From Acanthochromis polyacanthus (lineage: Eukaryota; Chordata; Actinopteri; Pomacentridae): a stretch of 64,000 nucleotides of DNA. The DNA is taken from positions 8,762,768 to 8,826,767 of the forward strand of contig NC_067125.1 in assembly GCF_021347895.1 (NCBI RefSeq), in the 5' to 3' direction. Positions 50,739-60,873 of this stretch are shown here, one piece after another. Both the position numbers and the translations under genes were made by a program. How positions within the stretch are numbered: the stretch's first letter is position 1; each line of letters opens with the position of its first letter. Below the pieces are notes generated by a model. That model was not told the origin of the DNA. It ran no database searches and saw only the letters and a list, made by a program, of their open reading frames with translations.

Positions 50739-51248
50739 TGTCACGGACTGAGCAGGGGGACCCGAGCAGAAAACCACACTACCAGGGCTGGCTGAGTGCA
50801 AGTGGTTTATTGATTGGGGTGAAAATGGTGGCTAGGTGGGGGAAAACCAGGGTGTAGGAGCGGGGAGTTCCGGGCAGGAGTAGGGGTCCAGGCAGGAGTG
50901 GGGGGATCCCGGGCAGCTGAACTGAAGAAGGCAGGAGAAAACAAGGTCAGAAAACACGGCAGAAACTCAAAACAGAAAATGCTGAAGGCTAGAGAGCAAA
51001 CCGAACTGCGTGGTTCTTGTTTAACGCTCTGGCAGGGAGTGGAAGGCTGAGCCGGTCTTTATTGCAGAGGTGAGTCGTTAGTAAATGGTCATCAGCTGTC
51101 CGGGAGCTGTGCAGGTAGTTGATTACCTGAGTGGAGTCAGCTTGAGGAGCTAGACTCCACTCAGGCACCGAGCTGTAGGGGAGAGACAGGGCAGAGGAGC
51201 GGATGGGAGACAACCAGACAGACAGGACAGAGGAGCGGAACCGTGACA
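50739..51248 (-). repeat. 3' LTR (510 bp)
   Basis: Ends are TGTCACGG and CCGTGACA. On the minus strand it holds CAATAAAGACC and CAATCAATAAACC, candidate TATA-like and polyadenylation signals. It has two units of the 19-bp G-rich array that is expanded in the other LTR. The polypurine tract abuts at 51,249-51,263. Confidence 0.9.
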
Positions 51249-51301
51249 GTACCCCCCCCCCTCAACGGGCACCTCCCGGCGCCCCATGGACCCAACCAAA
51301 C

Positions 51302-53134
51302 CTACCGGGGCAACCAAGGAGCAGACAGAGACACGCACACAGACACAGGGACCAGACGGAACAGAAGGGACCAAAAGGACAGGAAGGGCAGAAAACAAGG
51401 GGAACAGACAGGAGGGAAGGGCAGGGCAGGACTGGACTGAGCTGAACAGAGGGCAGGGCAGGGCAGGACTGGACTGAGCTGAACAGAGGGCAGGGCAGGG
51501 CAGGACTGGACTGAGCTGAACAGAGGGCAGGGCAGGGCAGGACTGGACTGAGCTGAACAGAGGGCAGGGCAGGGCAGGACTGGACTGAGCTGAACAGAGG
51601 GCAGGGCAGGGCAGGACTGGACTGAGCTGAACAGAGGGCAGGGCAGGGCAGGACTGGACTGAGCTGAACAGAGGGCAGGGCAGGGCAGGACTGGACTGAG
51701 CTGAACAGAGGGCAGGGCAGGGCAGGACTGGACTGAGCTGAACAGAGGGCAGGGCAGGGCAGGACTGGACTGAGCTGAACAGAGGGCAGGGCAGGGCAGG
51801 ACTGGACTGAGCTGAACAGAGGGCAGGGCAGGGCAGGACTGGACTGGGCTGAGCTGAGCTGAACAGAGGGCAGGGCAGGACTGGACTGGGCTGGGCTGAG
51901 CTGAGCTGAACAGAGGGCAGGGCTGGACTGGGCTGGGCTGAGCTGAGCTGAACAGAGGGCAGGGCTGGACTGGGCTGGGCTGAGCTGAACAGAGGGCAGG
52001 ACTGGACTGGGCTGAGCTGAGCGAAGGAAAGGACTGGACTGGGCTGAGCTGAGCGAAGGAAAGGACTGGACCGAGACTGAGCTGAGAACAGGGCAGGATG
52101 GGGACTGGACAGGGCGGAGGGTCTGCTCCGGAGGACGGACCGTAGGTCGGACTGGCTGGGGATGAGTGGGCCGGTGAGTCCGTTCCGGTAGGCGGAGGGT
52201 CCGTTCCGGCGGGCGGACCGTAGGTCGGACTGGCTGGGGATGAGTGGGCCAGAGGGACTGCTCCGGGGGACGGCCCGAAGGCGGGACAGGCCGAGACCGG
52301 ACCGGGCGGAGGGCCCGCTTCAGAGGGTGGCCTGGAGGCCGGACGGGCCAGGACTTGACAGACAGGCGGGGCCGCTCCGGCGGACGGCCCGGGGGCCGGA
52401 CAGGGCAGAGGGGCCGCTCCGGCGGACGGCCCGGGGGGGAAGGCCTTAAGCCTTTCGCAGGCAGCCGAAGCCCTGGGGGCCGGAGGCGGCGCGTCGACCA
52501 CCGCGGGGACTGGAGGCGGCGCGTCGACCACCGCGGGGACTGGAGGCGGCGCGTCGACCACCGCGGGGACTGGAGGCGGCGCGTCGACCACCGCGGGGAC
52601 TGGAGGCGGCGCGTCGACCACCGCGGGGACTGGAGGCGAGTGGCTGCCATGGGGAAGTGTGACGGGGCTGTCCAGGAACTGCTGAATGTAGTCGGGTAGG
52701 TAATTAATCAGACCAGGTCGCTGAACCGCCAGACGAAGGCCCTGGGCCACAGTCTCCTCCCTGGGATCTTTCCTCCACTCATCATGTAGATCACGTAATG
52801 CATAAAAGTATATGCTGTTCTCCAAACAGGAGAAGAGAACTACAAGGGAGGAGCCCTGGGTCCAGGGCAGGGAGTCAGGGTCCTCAGTTGGTGGAACTGG
52901 GGTCTGGGTCCGGTTCTGGGGAGCAGAGGTCGGGGTCCGGTTCTGGGGAGCAGAGGTCGGGGTCCGGTTCTGGGGAGCAGAGGTCAAAAAGATGGCTCCC
53001 GTGTGGACTGGAGACGGAGGACCGGAGTGCGGTCTCGCTGAGGCAGAACCCCGGGAACCATGGTGCCTCTTGGAAGGCAGTTTTATTGCCCAACGGGTTC
53101 CCCAGAAGGGAGAGGATGGGTCATAACCTGCCAT
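51302..53134 (-). CDS. Proline-rich repetitive ORF of the LTR element
   Basis: An uninterrupted minus-strand frame. The start at 53,134 (MAGYDPSSPFWGTRW) is chosen because it follows the expected primer-binding region; an in-frame Met at 53,335 lies inside the LTR. Domains in order: a unique N-terminal part; three SAPQNRTPT repeats; a unique helical-looking stretch, LVVLFSCLENSIYFYALRDL then HDEWRKDPREE and INYLPDYIQQFLDSPV; five PPVPAVVDAP repeats; a Pro/Ala-rich linker; and a long tail of 37-residue Ser/Pro/Leu/Cys repeats from the 37-bp minisatellite. The unique stretch sits where Gag would be, but no Gag motif or zinc knuckle is visible. Coding status is unproven; the tail is open in a second frame too. 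Confidence 0.4.
   Translation of the reverse strand: MAGYDPSSPFWGTRWAIKLPSKRHHGSRGSASARPHSGPPSPVHTGAIFLTSAPQNRTPTSAPQNRTPTSAPQNRTQTPVPPTEDPDSLPWTQGSSLVVLFSCLENSIYFYALRDLHDEWRKDPREETVAQGLRLAVQRPGLINYLPDYIQQFLDSPVTLPHGSHSPPVPAVVDAPPPVPAVVDAPPPVPAVVDAPPPVPAVVDAPPPVPAVVDAPPPAPRASAACERLKAFPPGPSAGAAPLPCPAPGPSAGAAPPVCQVLARPASRPPSEAGPPPGPVSACPAFGPSPGAVPLAHSSPASPTYGPPAGTDPPPTGTDSPAHSSPASPTYGPSSGADPPPCPVPILPCSQLSLGPVLSFAQLSPVQSFPSLSSAQSSPALCSAQPSPVQPCPLFSSAQPSPVQPCPLFSSAQPSPVQSCPALCSAQLSPVQSCPALPSVQLSPVLPCPALCSAQSSPALPCPLFSSVQSCPALPSVQLSPVLPCPALCSAQSSPALPCPLFSSVQSCPALPSVQLSPVLPCPALCSAQSSPALPCPLFSSVQSCPALPSVQLSPVLPCPALCSAQSSPALPFPPVCSPCFLPFLSFWSLLFRLVPVSVCVSLSAPWLPR
51425..51845. repeat. 37-bp minisatellite, about 11 near-perfect units
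   Basis: The unit contains GGACTGGACTGAGCTGAACA followed by GAGGGCAGGGCAGGGCA. Degenerate units (extra GGGCTGAGCT insertions) continue to about 52,080. Because 37 is not a multiple of three, each array cycles through all frames, and on the minus strand at least two frames stay open over the whole array. Confidence 0.95.
52482..52634. repeat. 30-bp tandem repeat, five units
   Basis: The unit contains GGAGGCGGCGCGTCGACCAC then CGCGGGGACT. It encodes PPVPAVVDAP in the 677-codon minus-strand frame and RLQSPRWSTR in the overlapping 462-codon frame. Very CpG-rich. Confidence 0.95.
52905..52985. repeat. 27-bp tandem repeat, three units
   Basis: The unit contains GGGTCCGGTTCTGGGGAGCA then GAGGTCG, encoding SAPQNRTPT on the minus strand. 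Confidence 0.93.
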
Positions 53135-53272
53135 GGGAACTGTAGGATCCGGAGATGAGGTGAGGGGCAGAGCAGAAGGAATCCGGTTGCAGGGTTGGCA
53201 GCGACTGTGAGAGGAGAAGGTTGGTCCAAACCCTGGTAGTGCTTTCTGGGTCCGTTTGTGGCCAGAGCGTTC

Positions 53273-53972
53273 TGTCACGGACTGAGCAGGGGGACCCGAG
53301 CAGAAAACCACACTACCAGGGCTGGCTGAGTGCAAGTGGTTTATTGATTGGGGTGAAAATGGTGGCTAGGTGGGGGAAAACCAGGGTGTAGGAGCGGGGA
53401 GTTCCGGGCAGGAGTAGGGGTTCCAGGCAGGAGTGGGGGTTCCAGGCAGGAGTGGGGGTTCCAGGCAGGAGTGGGGGGTCCAGGCAGGAGTGGGGGGTCC
53501 AGGCAGGAGTGGGGGGTCCCGGGCAGCTGAACTGAAGAAGGCAGGAGAAAACAAGGTCAGAAAACACGGCAGAAACTCAAAACAGAAAATGCTGAAGGCT
53601 AGAGAGCAAACCGAACTGCGTGGTTCTTGTTTAACGCTCTGGCAGGGAGTGGAAGGCTGAGCCGGTCTTTATTGCAGAGGTGAGTCGTTAGTAAATGGTC
53701 ATCAGCTGTCCGGGAGCTGTGCAGGTAGTTGATTACCTGAGTGGAGTCAGCTTGAGGAGCTAGACTCCACTCAGGCACCGAGCTGTAGGGGAGAGACAGG
53801 GCAGAGGAGCGGATGGGAGACAACCAGACAAACAGGGCAGAGGAGAGGATGGGAGACAACCAGACAGACAGACAGGACAGAGGAGCGGACGGGAGACAAC
53901 CAGACAGAGACAGGGCAGAGGAGAGGATGGGAGACAACCAAACAGACAGGACAGAGGAGCGGAACCGTGACA
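53273..53972 (-). repeat. 5' LTR (700 bp) with expanded tandem arrays
   Basis: Same sequence as the 510-bp LTR, but the 19-bp CAGGCAGGAGTGGGGG array (53,405-53,520) has about seven units instead of two. A second array of GGGAGACAACCAGACAGACA-type units (53,800-53,960) has about three extra copies. Repeated G5-6 runs in the first array could form G-quadruplexes. Confidence 0.9.
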
Positions 53973-54420
53973 TTAAATGAAGTAAAAATGTCGGAGCTGT
54001 TAAATGCAAACTAAATTGGCACAATGTTTTCAGCTTTATCCACATTTCCTAAGAGCATTTCAAGGAACTTTATTGCTTTGTTGCCTCAAGATTGGAGCAT
54101 AAATTCTTGCAAGTCTGACAAATTCTTTGTCTCTGGTTTTGTCGTTTGATTTGTTGCACAGCAGTGGAAAAACACTGACCCTAACCCAGCTACAGCACCT
54201 GTTAAGAAAAAGTGTGCATTACTACGGGAATATCGGCAAAGATTCAGGTAGATTGTCCTATTTACTTTGAAGCAACAAAGTATATTGCCTGACACGTTAC
54301 ATATAATACGGAGACTTTCAAAACACTCAAAATTGCCTCACAAAACATCACAACACAACATTTAAGCATCAAAAATCCTATCAGAGTGGATCTGACATGA
54401 GACGTATAGGTGTACCATTA
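53973..54420 (-). repeat. Local duplication, copy 3, proximal part
   Basis: Continues copy 3. Minus-strand landmarks are CTCTGATAGGATTTTTGATG, TTTTCTTAACAG and CAGACTTGCAAGAATTTATG. Contains the exon-A-like frame at 54,060-54,198. Confidence 0.55.
54060..54198 (-). pseudogene. Exon-A-like frame, copy 3
   Basis: After a TTTTTCTTAACAG acceptor-like site, and skipping one base, a 45-codon frame contains CNKSNDKTRDKEFVRLARIY and ends at TGA; copy 1 skips no base at the same point. A neighbouring frame shows NKAIKFLEMLLGNVDKAENIV before a stop, hinting at a later frameshift. Unidentified. Confidence 0.25.
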
Positions 54421-54479
54421 ACAAATGCATTTTGAACTGAGCAACTGAGTTGGGATGTGAAGCAGCTTATAACTCTGAA

Positions 54480-54800
54480 GTCTGAAACTTGAGATTAACA
54501 GCAGAGCAGCAGAGGATGGTCCTTAAGCACAGGAGGGGATGTGGAGCTGAGAAGGTCTGAGAGGTTTCAGAGAGCCAGATTATGGAGGGCTTTAAAGGTG
54601 AGAAACAGAACCTTGTAATGTCTCCATTGTTGAACAGGGAACCAGTGGAGCTGAATGAGGACAGGTGTGTTGTTCTCAGTAGATTTGGTGCCGGTGATGA
54701 TCTTAACAGCAGAGTTTTGATTGGTACGGAGCTATGGAGGAATTTATTGGAAACAGGGAGAAAAGTGATGCCGTAATCAATGCGAGATATGACTGAGTGG
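54480..54800. repeat. Interspersed-repeat-like segment
   Basis: Sequence such as GAACAGGGAACCAGTGGAGC and AGCAGAGTTTTGATTGGTAC resembles a repeat I have seen widely in teleost genomes, possibly LINE-associated. No boundaries or class can be assigned. Confidence 0.35.
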
Positions 54801-54914
54801 TGGGTTAAACATTACCATTTACCAAAGCTTGGAAAATCTCCCTGAAATGCATTAAGATCAAGCCAATAAAAGCCATAATTATTCTCAAGTGTTCAAACAT
54901 TAAATACATTCCAG

Positions 54915-54953
54915 ATGAACCGTACCAGCGAGAAAAATGAGATGTTCAAGAAG
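54915..54953 (+). CDS. Candidate micro-exon
   Basis: A 39-bp segment between ACATTCCAG and AAG/GTAAGT, an ideal donor, encodes MNRTSEKNEMFKK in frame without a stop. The acceptor pyrimidine tract is poor. It is short enough to be chance, and no partner exon was identified. Confidence 0.15.
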
Positions 54954-57446
54954 GTAAGTCACTCTCAAACTGTCTTTTTTGGTACATTTTTTTCATCTGT
55001 CTGTATGTCCAAGATGAAATGAATTAACATAAAACAATAATGTTTTGAAGGTTCTCTCTTTAAATCAGGGCTGCTGAGATCAGGTACAGTTATGAAAAAG
55101 GGTCAATAAGGTCTTGATGTCAGTGGATCTTATATTTTTTTTTAGTCCCAAATATTTTTTTCTGTAAAATTTGCAAAAACAACCTGGTCAGCTTATCCGG
55201 TTTCACTTAAGTTGATGGTAACTAAGGCAATGTCATAATGATTGTGGGATATGATCAAAAGTTTCTTCAAGACGTCGGTAAGTGGCCCATGAACATCCTG
55301 AAGTTAAAGCAGAAGGTTGAATATCTACGGTTTCATTACAGAAAACTTCATTAGCCACGTGATCTTGTTCAAAGCTTCAAAACCAACAAGTAACTCAACA
55401 CAACAACCCAGAAGGTCTTGAGCAGAGACAACTATGTTAAAAAATAAAAACCTGTACGAGGTAAAGCGAGATAAAGGGTAATGATATGGAAACGGTGCCT
55501 ACAGTATGCCGCGATTCATTTCCATCATCATCATTCCATTTCCAATAATTTCTCTCCATATGATTACCATGTGCACCATTCATCACATGACATGACAAAG
55601 TGCTGGGGGAACTGATGGGAACTGCTGTCCCTTCCTGCTATATACAAACGTGTTGACAGAGGAGGCTCCTTTAATGGCGACTGTTCCCTGACCTCTGACC
55701 TTTCCCCTTTGACCAACCCCGTGGCCAGACATAATGATCCGCTGCCATACTGTCGGTGCTGACATCGAGGTCCCCTTGTCCCCGTGTCACAAAGACAATG
55801 ACTGTCTTGTATGGGTGGACAATGGAGAATGGTGCAGATTGTAAGGGGTTGTGACTTGAAACATTAAAAAGATGGATGTTGTTGGAAGTGGATGGACCAA
55901 ACACTAGTAATAGAATGGAGAAATTCGGGCAGATCTTGAATCATTAAATGCGAAAGCTGTTTGTTTACCTCAATTCAGCTGAGGGAAATGCTTCTAATCC
56001 TCCTTTATTTCTTTGCTATTTTGACAGTTTGCATAGTTTTCTACTCTGTCAACATATAACTCATGTGATTTCCTCTGACAAAAATATGACATACTGTAAT
56101 GCAAGAATCCACCAGCTAAATCCAGGCTTAGACTGCAGGGATCGTGGTTCCCATCAAATACAAGATCTCGGTCCGCCCGGATTTCTTATGCAACTCCTCC
56201 ACATGGCTTCTATTGCAACTGATAAACAAGTTCAGAATAAATTAGAGGTTCTGCTCCCCTCCATATTACTTTTTTGCAGTGTTTCTCATACCGCTGTAAG
56301 TCTATACCAGCTCTCATGAGCCAGGCCTAATTCAAACCCTGATCTGAGCAAGTAAATTCCAAGCAAAGCACTTAAACCACATGTACACACACACACACAC
56401 ACATCCGCGCACACACAAACAGCGAGCTCATCATCAGCAGTCTCATTATGTTGTTGATTCTTCGTCTCCCTACAGACAGTGCTATTTACCCAGTGTCTCC
56501 GAGTAGAGGGAGATGGGTAATGAGACTGATGTGTGCAGGGGTGCGTTCTGGGTAATTTGTTTGATACGAGAGCTGATGGGAGGTGAAAGGATCAAAAGAT
56601 TAAAACAGCTTTTTTTTTTCTTCTCCTCCTTCAACTTCCCTTCATCTTTTCCCGGCCCCCACTTTTTTGATGTAAAAAACGTCGAGAAACAGTTGCTGTC
56701 TCATTTTCTCCTCGTCTGGTTTTAATTCCAGATTAAATCCTCACCTTGACTGCGCCGTGGTGCCGCAGACTCCCACGCATACAATCACAGGGAAGCAGAG
56801 ACGCACCTTCCTGAAGGGCTGTTCCTCACCTATGACCTTCTGCTCACTCATTAGTTCATTCTGACCCTTGAACTCATCACGTGAAACCCAGAGGGGGTCA
56901 AAGTTTCCTCAGGAGGTGGACTCAGGTGACAAACAGGTGTGGCTTCCTGACTTCACCTCCACTCTGTAATGTCCACACGCAGGTTTGCAATATTCTTCAA
57001 ACCTGGAAGTGCACATGCTCTCACAGCCGTTGTATGCTAACTTGATTAAGGACTGTCCACAAATCATCACAGGGGAGGGTCGGAAAAAAGTGAAATGATT
57101 ATATATCTTAGCTGGGAAAGCTTTAGGATTAACAGATGTGCAGGAGAAACTAGAGGACATATCTGTGTGGGTTTTTTTTAGCCTGATAGCCCTCGCATAT
57201 ACAAAACTAGGATGGATTAACTTGGTATTATCTTTACAAAAAAATCACATATTAAAATTCCTTAACTGCATTCAAACTACCTTGTAATGCAATGTAGAGC
57301 CCTGAGCCATAAATGTCTTATATACTGTAAGTCTCATACAGTTGTCTGTAAATGGCAGCCTGGATCATTGGCTACCAGTCAGTTTATCACCAATTTCTTC
57401 AGTTTTCATTTAAAAGAAGAAATATAACTTTGATGCAGTCAGTTTG
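54954..57446. other. No gene recognised
   Basis: Unique-looking, with a small CA tract at 56,388-56,402. The 123-codon plus frame at 55,948-56,319 resembles no protein I know and has no obvious regulatory or splice context. Confidence 0.35.
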
Positions 57447-57740
57447 GGCTGAAGTGATTCCTCGATTTAGTCGAGCAATTTGATTACCAAAATTCCTTGA
57501 GACAAAATTCTCTGAATTGAGGCTTCGTTAAATCCATTCCGTACTAGACCCCAGCTCACTAACTGGTGGAACACAGTCAGAGTCTGGATCCAGATGTCAT
57601 CCAGTTTTAAATTTGACAGGAGGCTTCTATTTTAACCGGTGCAGATTTTCTAGTGTTTACGGTCGTTCAGATCAGAGGACTGAACGAACGAAGACAGTTT
57701 GACATAGTCAGACTTTCTTTGTGTGTCGGCTCAACAAAAA
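57447..57740 (+). mobile_element. hAT-type element end fragment
   Basis: Starts near GGGCTGAAGTGATTCCTCGA and continues with TCGAG/CTCGA-like subterminal motifs, then ATTGAGGCTTCGTTAAATCC. I recognise this as the subterminal pattern of a hAT family. The opposite end was not found, so this is a fragment. Confidence 0.45.
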
Positions 57741-58515
57741 TTAAAACCTCAGAGTTAACACGTATGAAGGTGGTTTTCAGCTTACTTTAACTCACACTTC
57801 CTGCTTCAAACAGGAACGTTTACAACACATCATTTGACTCATTTTCCACACGAAATGAAATGATCATGAACAGGTTGTTTTAATGGAGAACAATGAGGAA
57901 CATAAATTTATGATGGTAAAAATTATATTTATTTTGCGAATGATTTGTCCAGTAGCCTATAAAATGCAGAATATGGACATATGAACAACTCGATTTTCAC
58001 CAGACAGGATGTTTGATATTGAAGTTTTGTTTGGCACCTTTTTAACTTCGAGCATAAACTCTTCTTGACAGTAAAGTATTAATCTAACAGAAATCCAAAA
58101 TATAGTGAATAACAGCAAGTGTTGGCTTATAAGTTGCTGACACTAAAATGATGAAATCTCTTTCAAAGACATCTTGGATTGTCATAAATATGAAATATTG
58201 TCGCTATATTTATAGATTAATAAATTAAATGGGGATGGTTTTGAATGTTTTCAGCAAAATCTGATTTCCACGAAGCTGCACCTCATATTGAGTCTTTAGT
58301 GAACAGATTTAGAATGACTTGATGATGCCTGCATAATTAAACATGATGGAACGGAGAAGCCACGAATTGCTGTACATCTGTTGCAATTTTAAATTCTCTG
58401 GAGTTTTTACTTTTGTTTTGACTTTAGTCAAAGCTGGTTGTGTTGTGTTACTGCATTGCTTTAAAAGATGTATCTAATATTTTATCTGCATAATTTTGCA
58501 CTATTGAGTTTGATT
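57741..58515. other. No gene recognised
   Basis: AT-rich, with no recognised feature. Confidence 0.4.
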
Positions 58516-58989
58516 CCCAGATAGCAAACTATGGGTGAATCAATGTTGAATCTATGTTGAGACCTAACGTCGAAACTATACAGAAAGCGCAAGGTTGATA
58601 AAATGTTGAGTCAACGTTTGCTTTTCAACCATAAATCACACTTTACCCAGATAGCAAAAGATGTTAAATCAATGTTGAATTCGGGTTAAGAAGGTTGAAT
58701 TGTGGTTACGGTTGAAGACTGATGGTTGGATCAACGTTGATTCAACAACATTTTGTCAACATTGAAGTTTGTGTTTAAAAGATACCATTGAATCTACATT
58801 GTATTTTGGTTTAATTAAAATGTTTGACAGGTCAATGTTTAACTAATGTTGAATCTATGTTTGCAAACATGTAATCTATGTAAGCAAACGTTGACTCAAC
58901 ATTTTATCAACCTTGCGCTTTCTGTATAATTTCGACGTTAGGTCTCAACATAGATTCAACATTGATTCACCCATAGTTTGCTATCTGGG
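58516..58989. mobile_element. Foldback DNA element with 108-bp terminal inverted repeats
   Basis: Left arm 58,516-58,623 and right arm 58,882-58,989 are inverted copies with a single mismatch by eye. Both arms start CCCAGATAGCAAACTATGGG. A third, partial copy of the terminus (CCCAGATAGCAAAAGATG) lies inside at about 58,645. Flanks do not show a clear target duplication (GATT left, TTAT right). No coding capacity. The superfamily is unassigned; long arms occur in MULE, Kolobok and other foldback elements. Confidence 0.8.
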
Positions 58990-59003
58990 TTATGCAACCT
59001 TAT

Positions 59004-59286
59004 CCTCCTAAGACCTGAGCTTTGGCTTGGTTTGCATTTTAGTTTTTTTCTACTTACTTGGGATAAGGAGTAACCGACAAACATAACTGGATAATATCTG
59101 ATTATTATATTTATTACATTTACATTATATATATATTTCCTAGATTTACATTATTACTATTATTTGTAGTAGAAGTAATTAATACTACTAATATTATTAT
59201 TAGTATTAACAATATGCCCTTTTGAAAAAAAAAAAAATCAAAAAACAAAAACATGTCCACATATGTGGACGGCAGGTCTTAAGAGG
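59004..59286. mobile_element. TTAA-type MITE, third family
   Basis: Left end CCTCCTAAGACCTGAGC and right end GGCAGGTCTTAAGAGG are imperfect inverted repeats. TTAA follows on the right (59,287-59,290) and TTAT precedes on the left (59,000-59,003). The perfect palindrome GTCCACATATGTGGAC is near the right end. Confidence 0.6.
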
Positions 59287-59290
59287 TTAA

Positions 59291-59937
59291 AAAAGGATTT
59301 CAGCTTTTTCTGGTCACTCTATAATTTTACCTCGTTGTACTTGGATGAAACCATGATGCACCTTCACAGCTGATACTAGTAAACACGGAGCTCTGAATCT
59401 TGATAAGAAACCCTCTGCAGCAGCCACTCCAACAAGATGTCTGTCACTACATGAACTTTGCAAAGAAGCCAAAGGCAATCTGAAATGAACAACCAAAAAA
59501 AATTACTGCTCGGTTGCTAAGATGTATTCAGGGCAACAACATAAAAGGTGACATTTGAAAGGTAGCACATTAGTGAAATGCACTGGATACATTAATTCAG
59601 TGTGGCTAAAAGCCTTGTTAGCATTCACAGTTTGAGTCTGAATGTACAATTATGAGACAGAGAGGAAGGACGGCGAAGAGAGGGAACACAGGAGATGGAG
59701 AGAGAACAAAAGGGAGAGAGAGGAGAGGAGGAGGGAGTCTTTCATGTCTCCCCTGAGTTTGAAAGGCCTCCCTTTCATGTGAGCATTGTCATATTTTCTC
59801 TGTTCTCATTCCATTTGCTCCACCTCTCTCCCCGTGATAAAGACATCACTCTTTTAACACAGGGAGGGTGAAGCACACGACTACATGTGTGTTTTCACCG
59901 ACCGGAGTGTCTGTGTGCAAGACAGAAGCACAAATAT
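59291..59937. other. No gene recognised; purine tract
   Basis: A purine-rich tract at about 59,655-59,745; nothing else recognised. Confidence 0.4.
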
Positions 59938-60000
59938 ACACTGCCTGGCCAAAAAAAGTGAAATTGTCTGGATGACCCCAAACTTTTGAATGGTAGTGTA
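59938..60000 (+). mobile_element. Chimeric pair of Tc1-type termini
   Basis: ATACACTGCCTGGCCAAAAA, the end of one Tc1-type family, is joined directly to the last 48 bp or so of the CACTACCGTTCAAAAG family (GTGAAATTGTCTGGATGACC through GAATGGTAGTGTA). It reads as the remains of one element inserted into another. Confidence 0.7.
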
Positions 60001-60001
60001 T

Positions 60002-60873
60002 GTGCAGGTAATATGGATGCAGGTCAGGTTCAGTCTCCTTAAATGATATAATTCTCATGGGACATCTCGCAGTGCAGGAGTTGTAATGCTGCCTGGATTA
60101 CATTTTTAAACAATTAGCAAATGTTTACAAAATATTAAATACACTGTATCTGGAAACTGCTCACTGCCGACCTACTGTATTTCATTTGTTTTATGTGCAA
60201 TGTCTGCTCCTGGCAGCTGAAAATGCTAATCAAAACCAAATCATGTTGCACAGATTCATTAGAGTGGTGTCTGATATGGTTTCTTTAAACACAGTTTCAT
60301 CACAAATATCATATCCAAAGCATAGTAACCAATCACTGCTCTCAAAGCAATTACATACACAGCTGAATTGTAAGAAATTACTTGACTGTAAAATATACAA
60401 TTCATCTTAGGACAGTATTCTCTGGAAATTCATCTGCACCCCATCACTGAACTGGTTGTATATTCATCTTCATTAAGCAGAACATTCCATGTTCTTTTGG
60501 TCCATTCATCAAACCTTTTCCAAAATCACACAATTTCTATAATTTAGCATTTACTATTAATCCCATGGATTTGTAAATTCATCTTTATATTGAATCTCAT
60601 TCCTTCATCTATGAATAACAAACTGAAAGTTAAAATGTGATTATCGTTATGGTTACACCTTCCGAATTCGAAATGATTTAAGAGCCAACAGAGCGTATCA
60701 GCATCAGTCTGCAATGAATCATGTCAAGACACAGCTGGTGTGTATTTTTGATCCCAAATGAATAAAACACTCATTTAATGAAGCAGGGTCCTGTGCTTTG
60801 TCTGTCCACCATCCACCCCAACCTCCTCCCTTTAATCTGAGTGCACCACTACACTCCGTCAGCAGAAACCTGC
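60002..60873. other. No gene recognised
   Basis: AT-rich, with no recognised feature. Confidence 0.4.

Larger units (their letters stand above)
50739..53972 (-). mobile_element. Young non-autonomous LTR retrotransposon
   Basis: Two LTRs (50,739-51,248 and 53,273-53,972) start TGTCACGG and end CCGTGACA. TTAAA is duplicated exactly outside (50,734-50,738 and 53,973-53,977). A ten-guanine polypurine run next to the 510-bp LTR, read on the minus strand, and AATAAA hexamers in the minus sense of the LTR place the element on the minus strand. The internal region is only about 2 kb, with no reverse transcriptase, protease, RNase H or integrase. It must depend on another element for mobility. The LTRs look identical by eye outside their tandem arrays, implying recent insertion. 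Confidence 0.9.

Noticed and set aside
55948..56319. 123-codon plus-strand frame
   Set aside because: Longest non-repetitive frame in its area, but it contains no motif I recognise and no flanking splice, Kozak or poly-A support. A short frame of this length is expected by chance.
57447..58250. Complete hAT element starting at 57,447
   Set aside because: No matching inverted terminus or 8-bp duplication could be found downstream, so only an end fragment is annotated.
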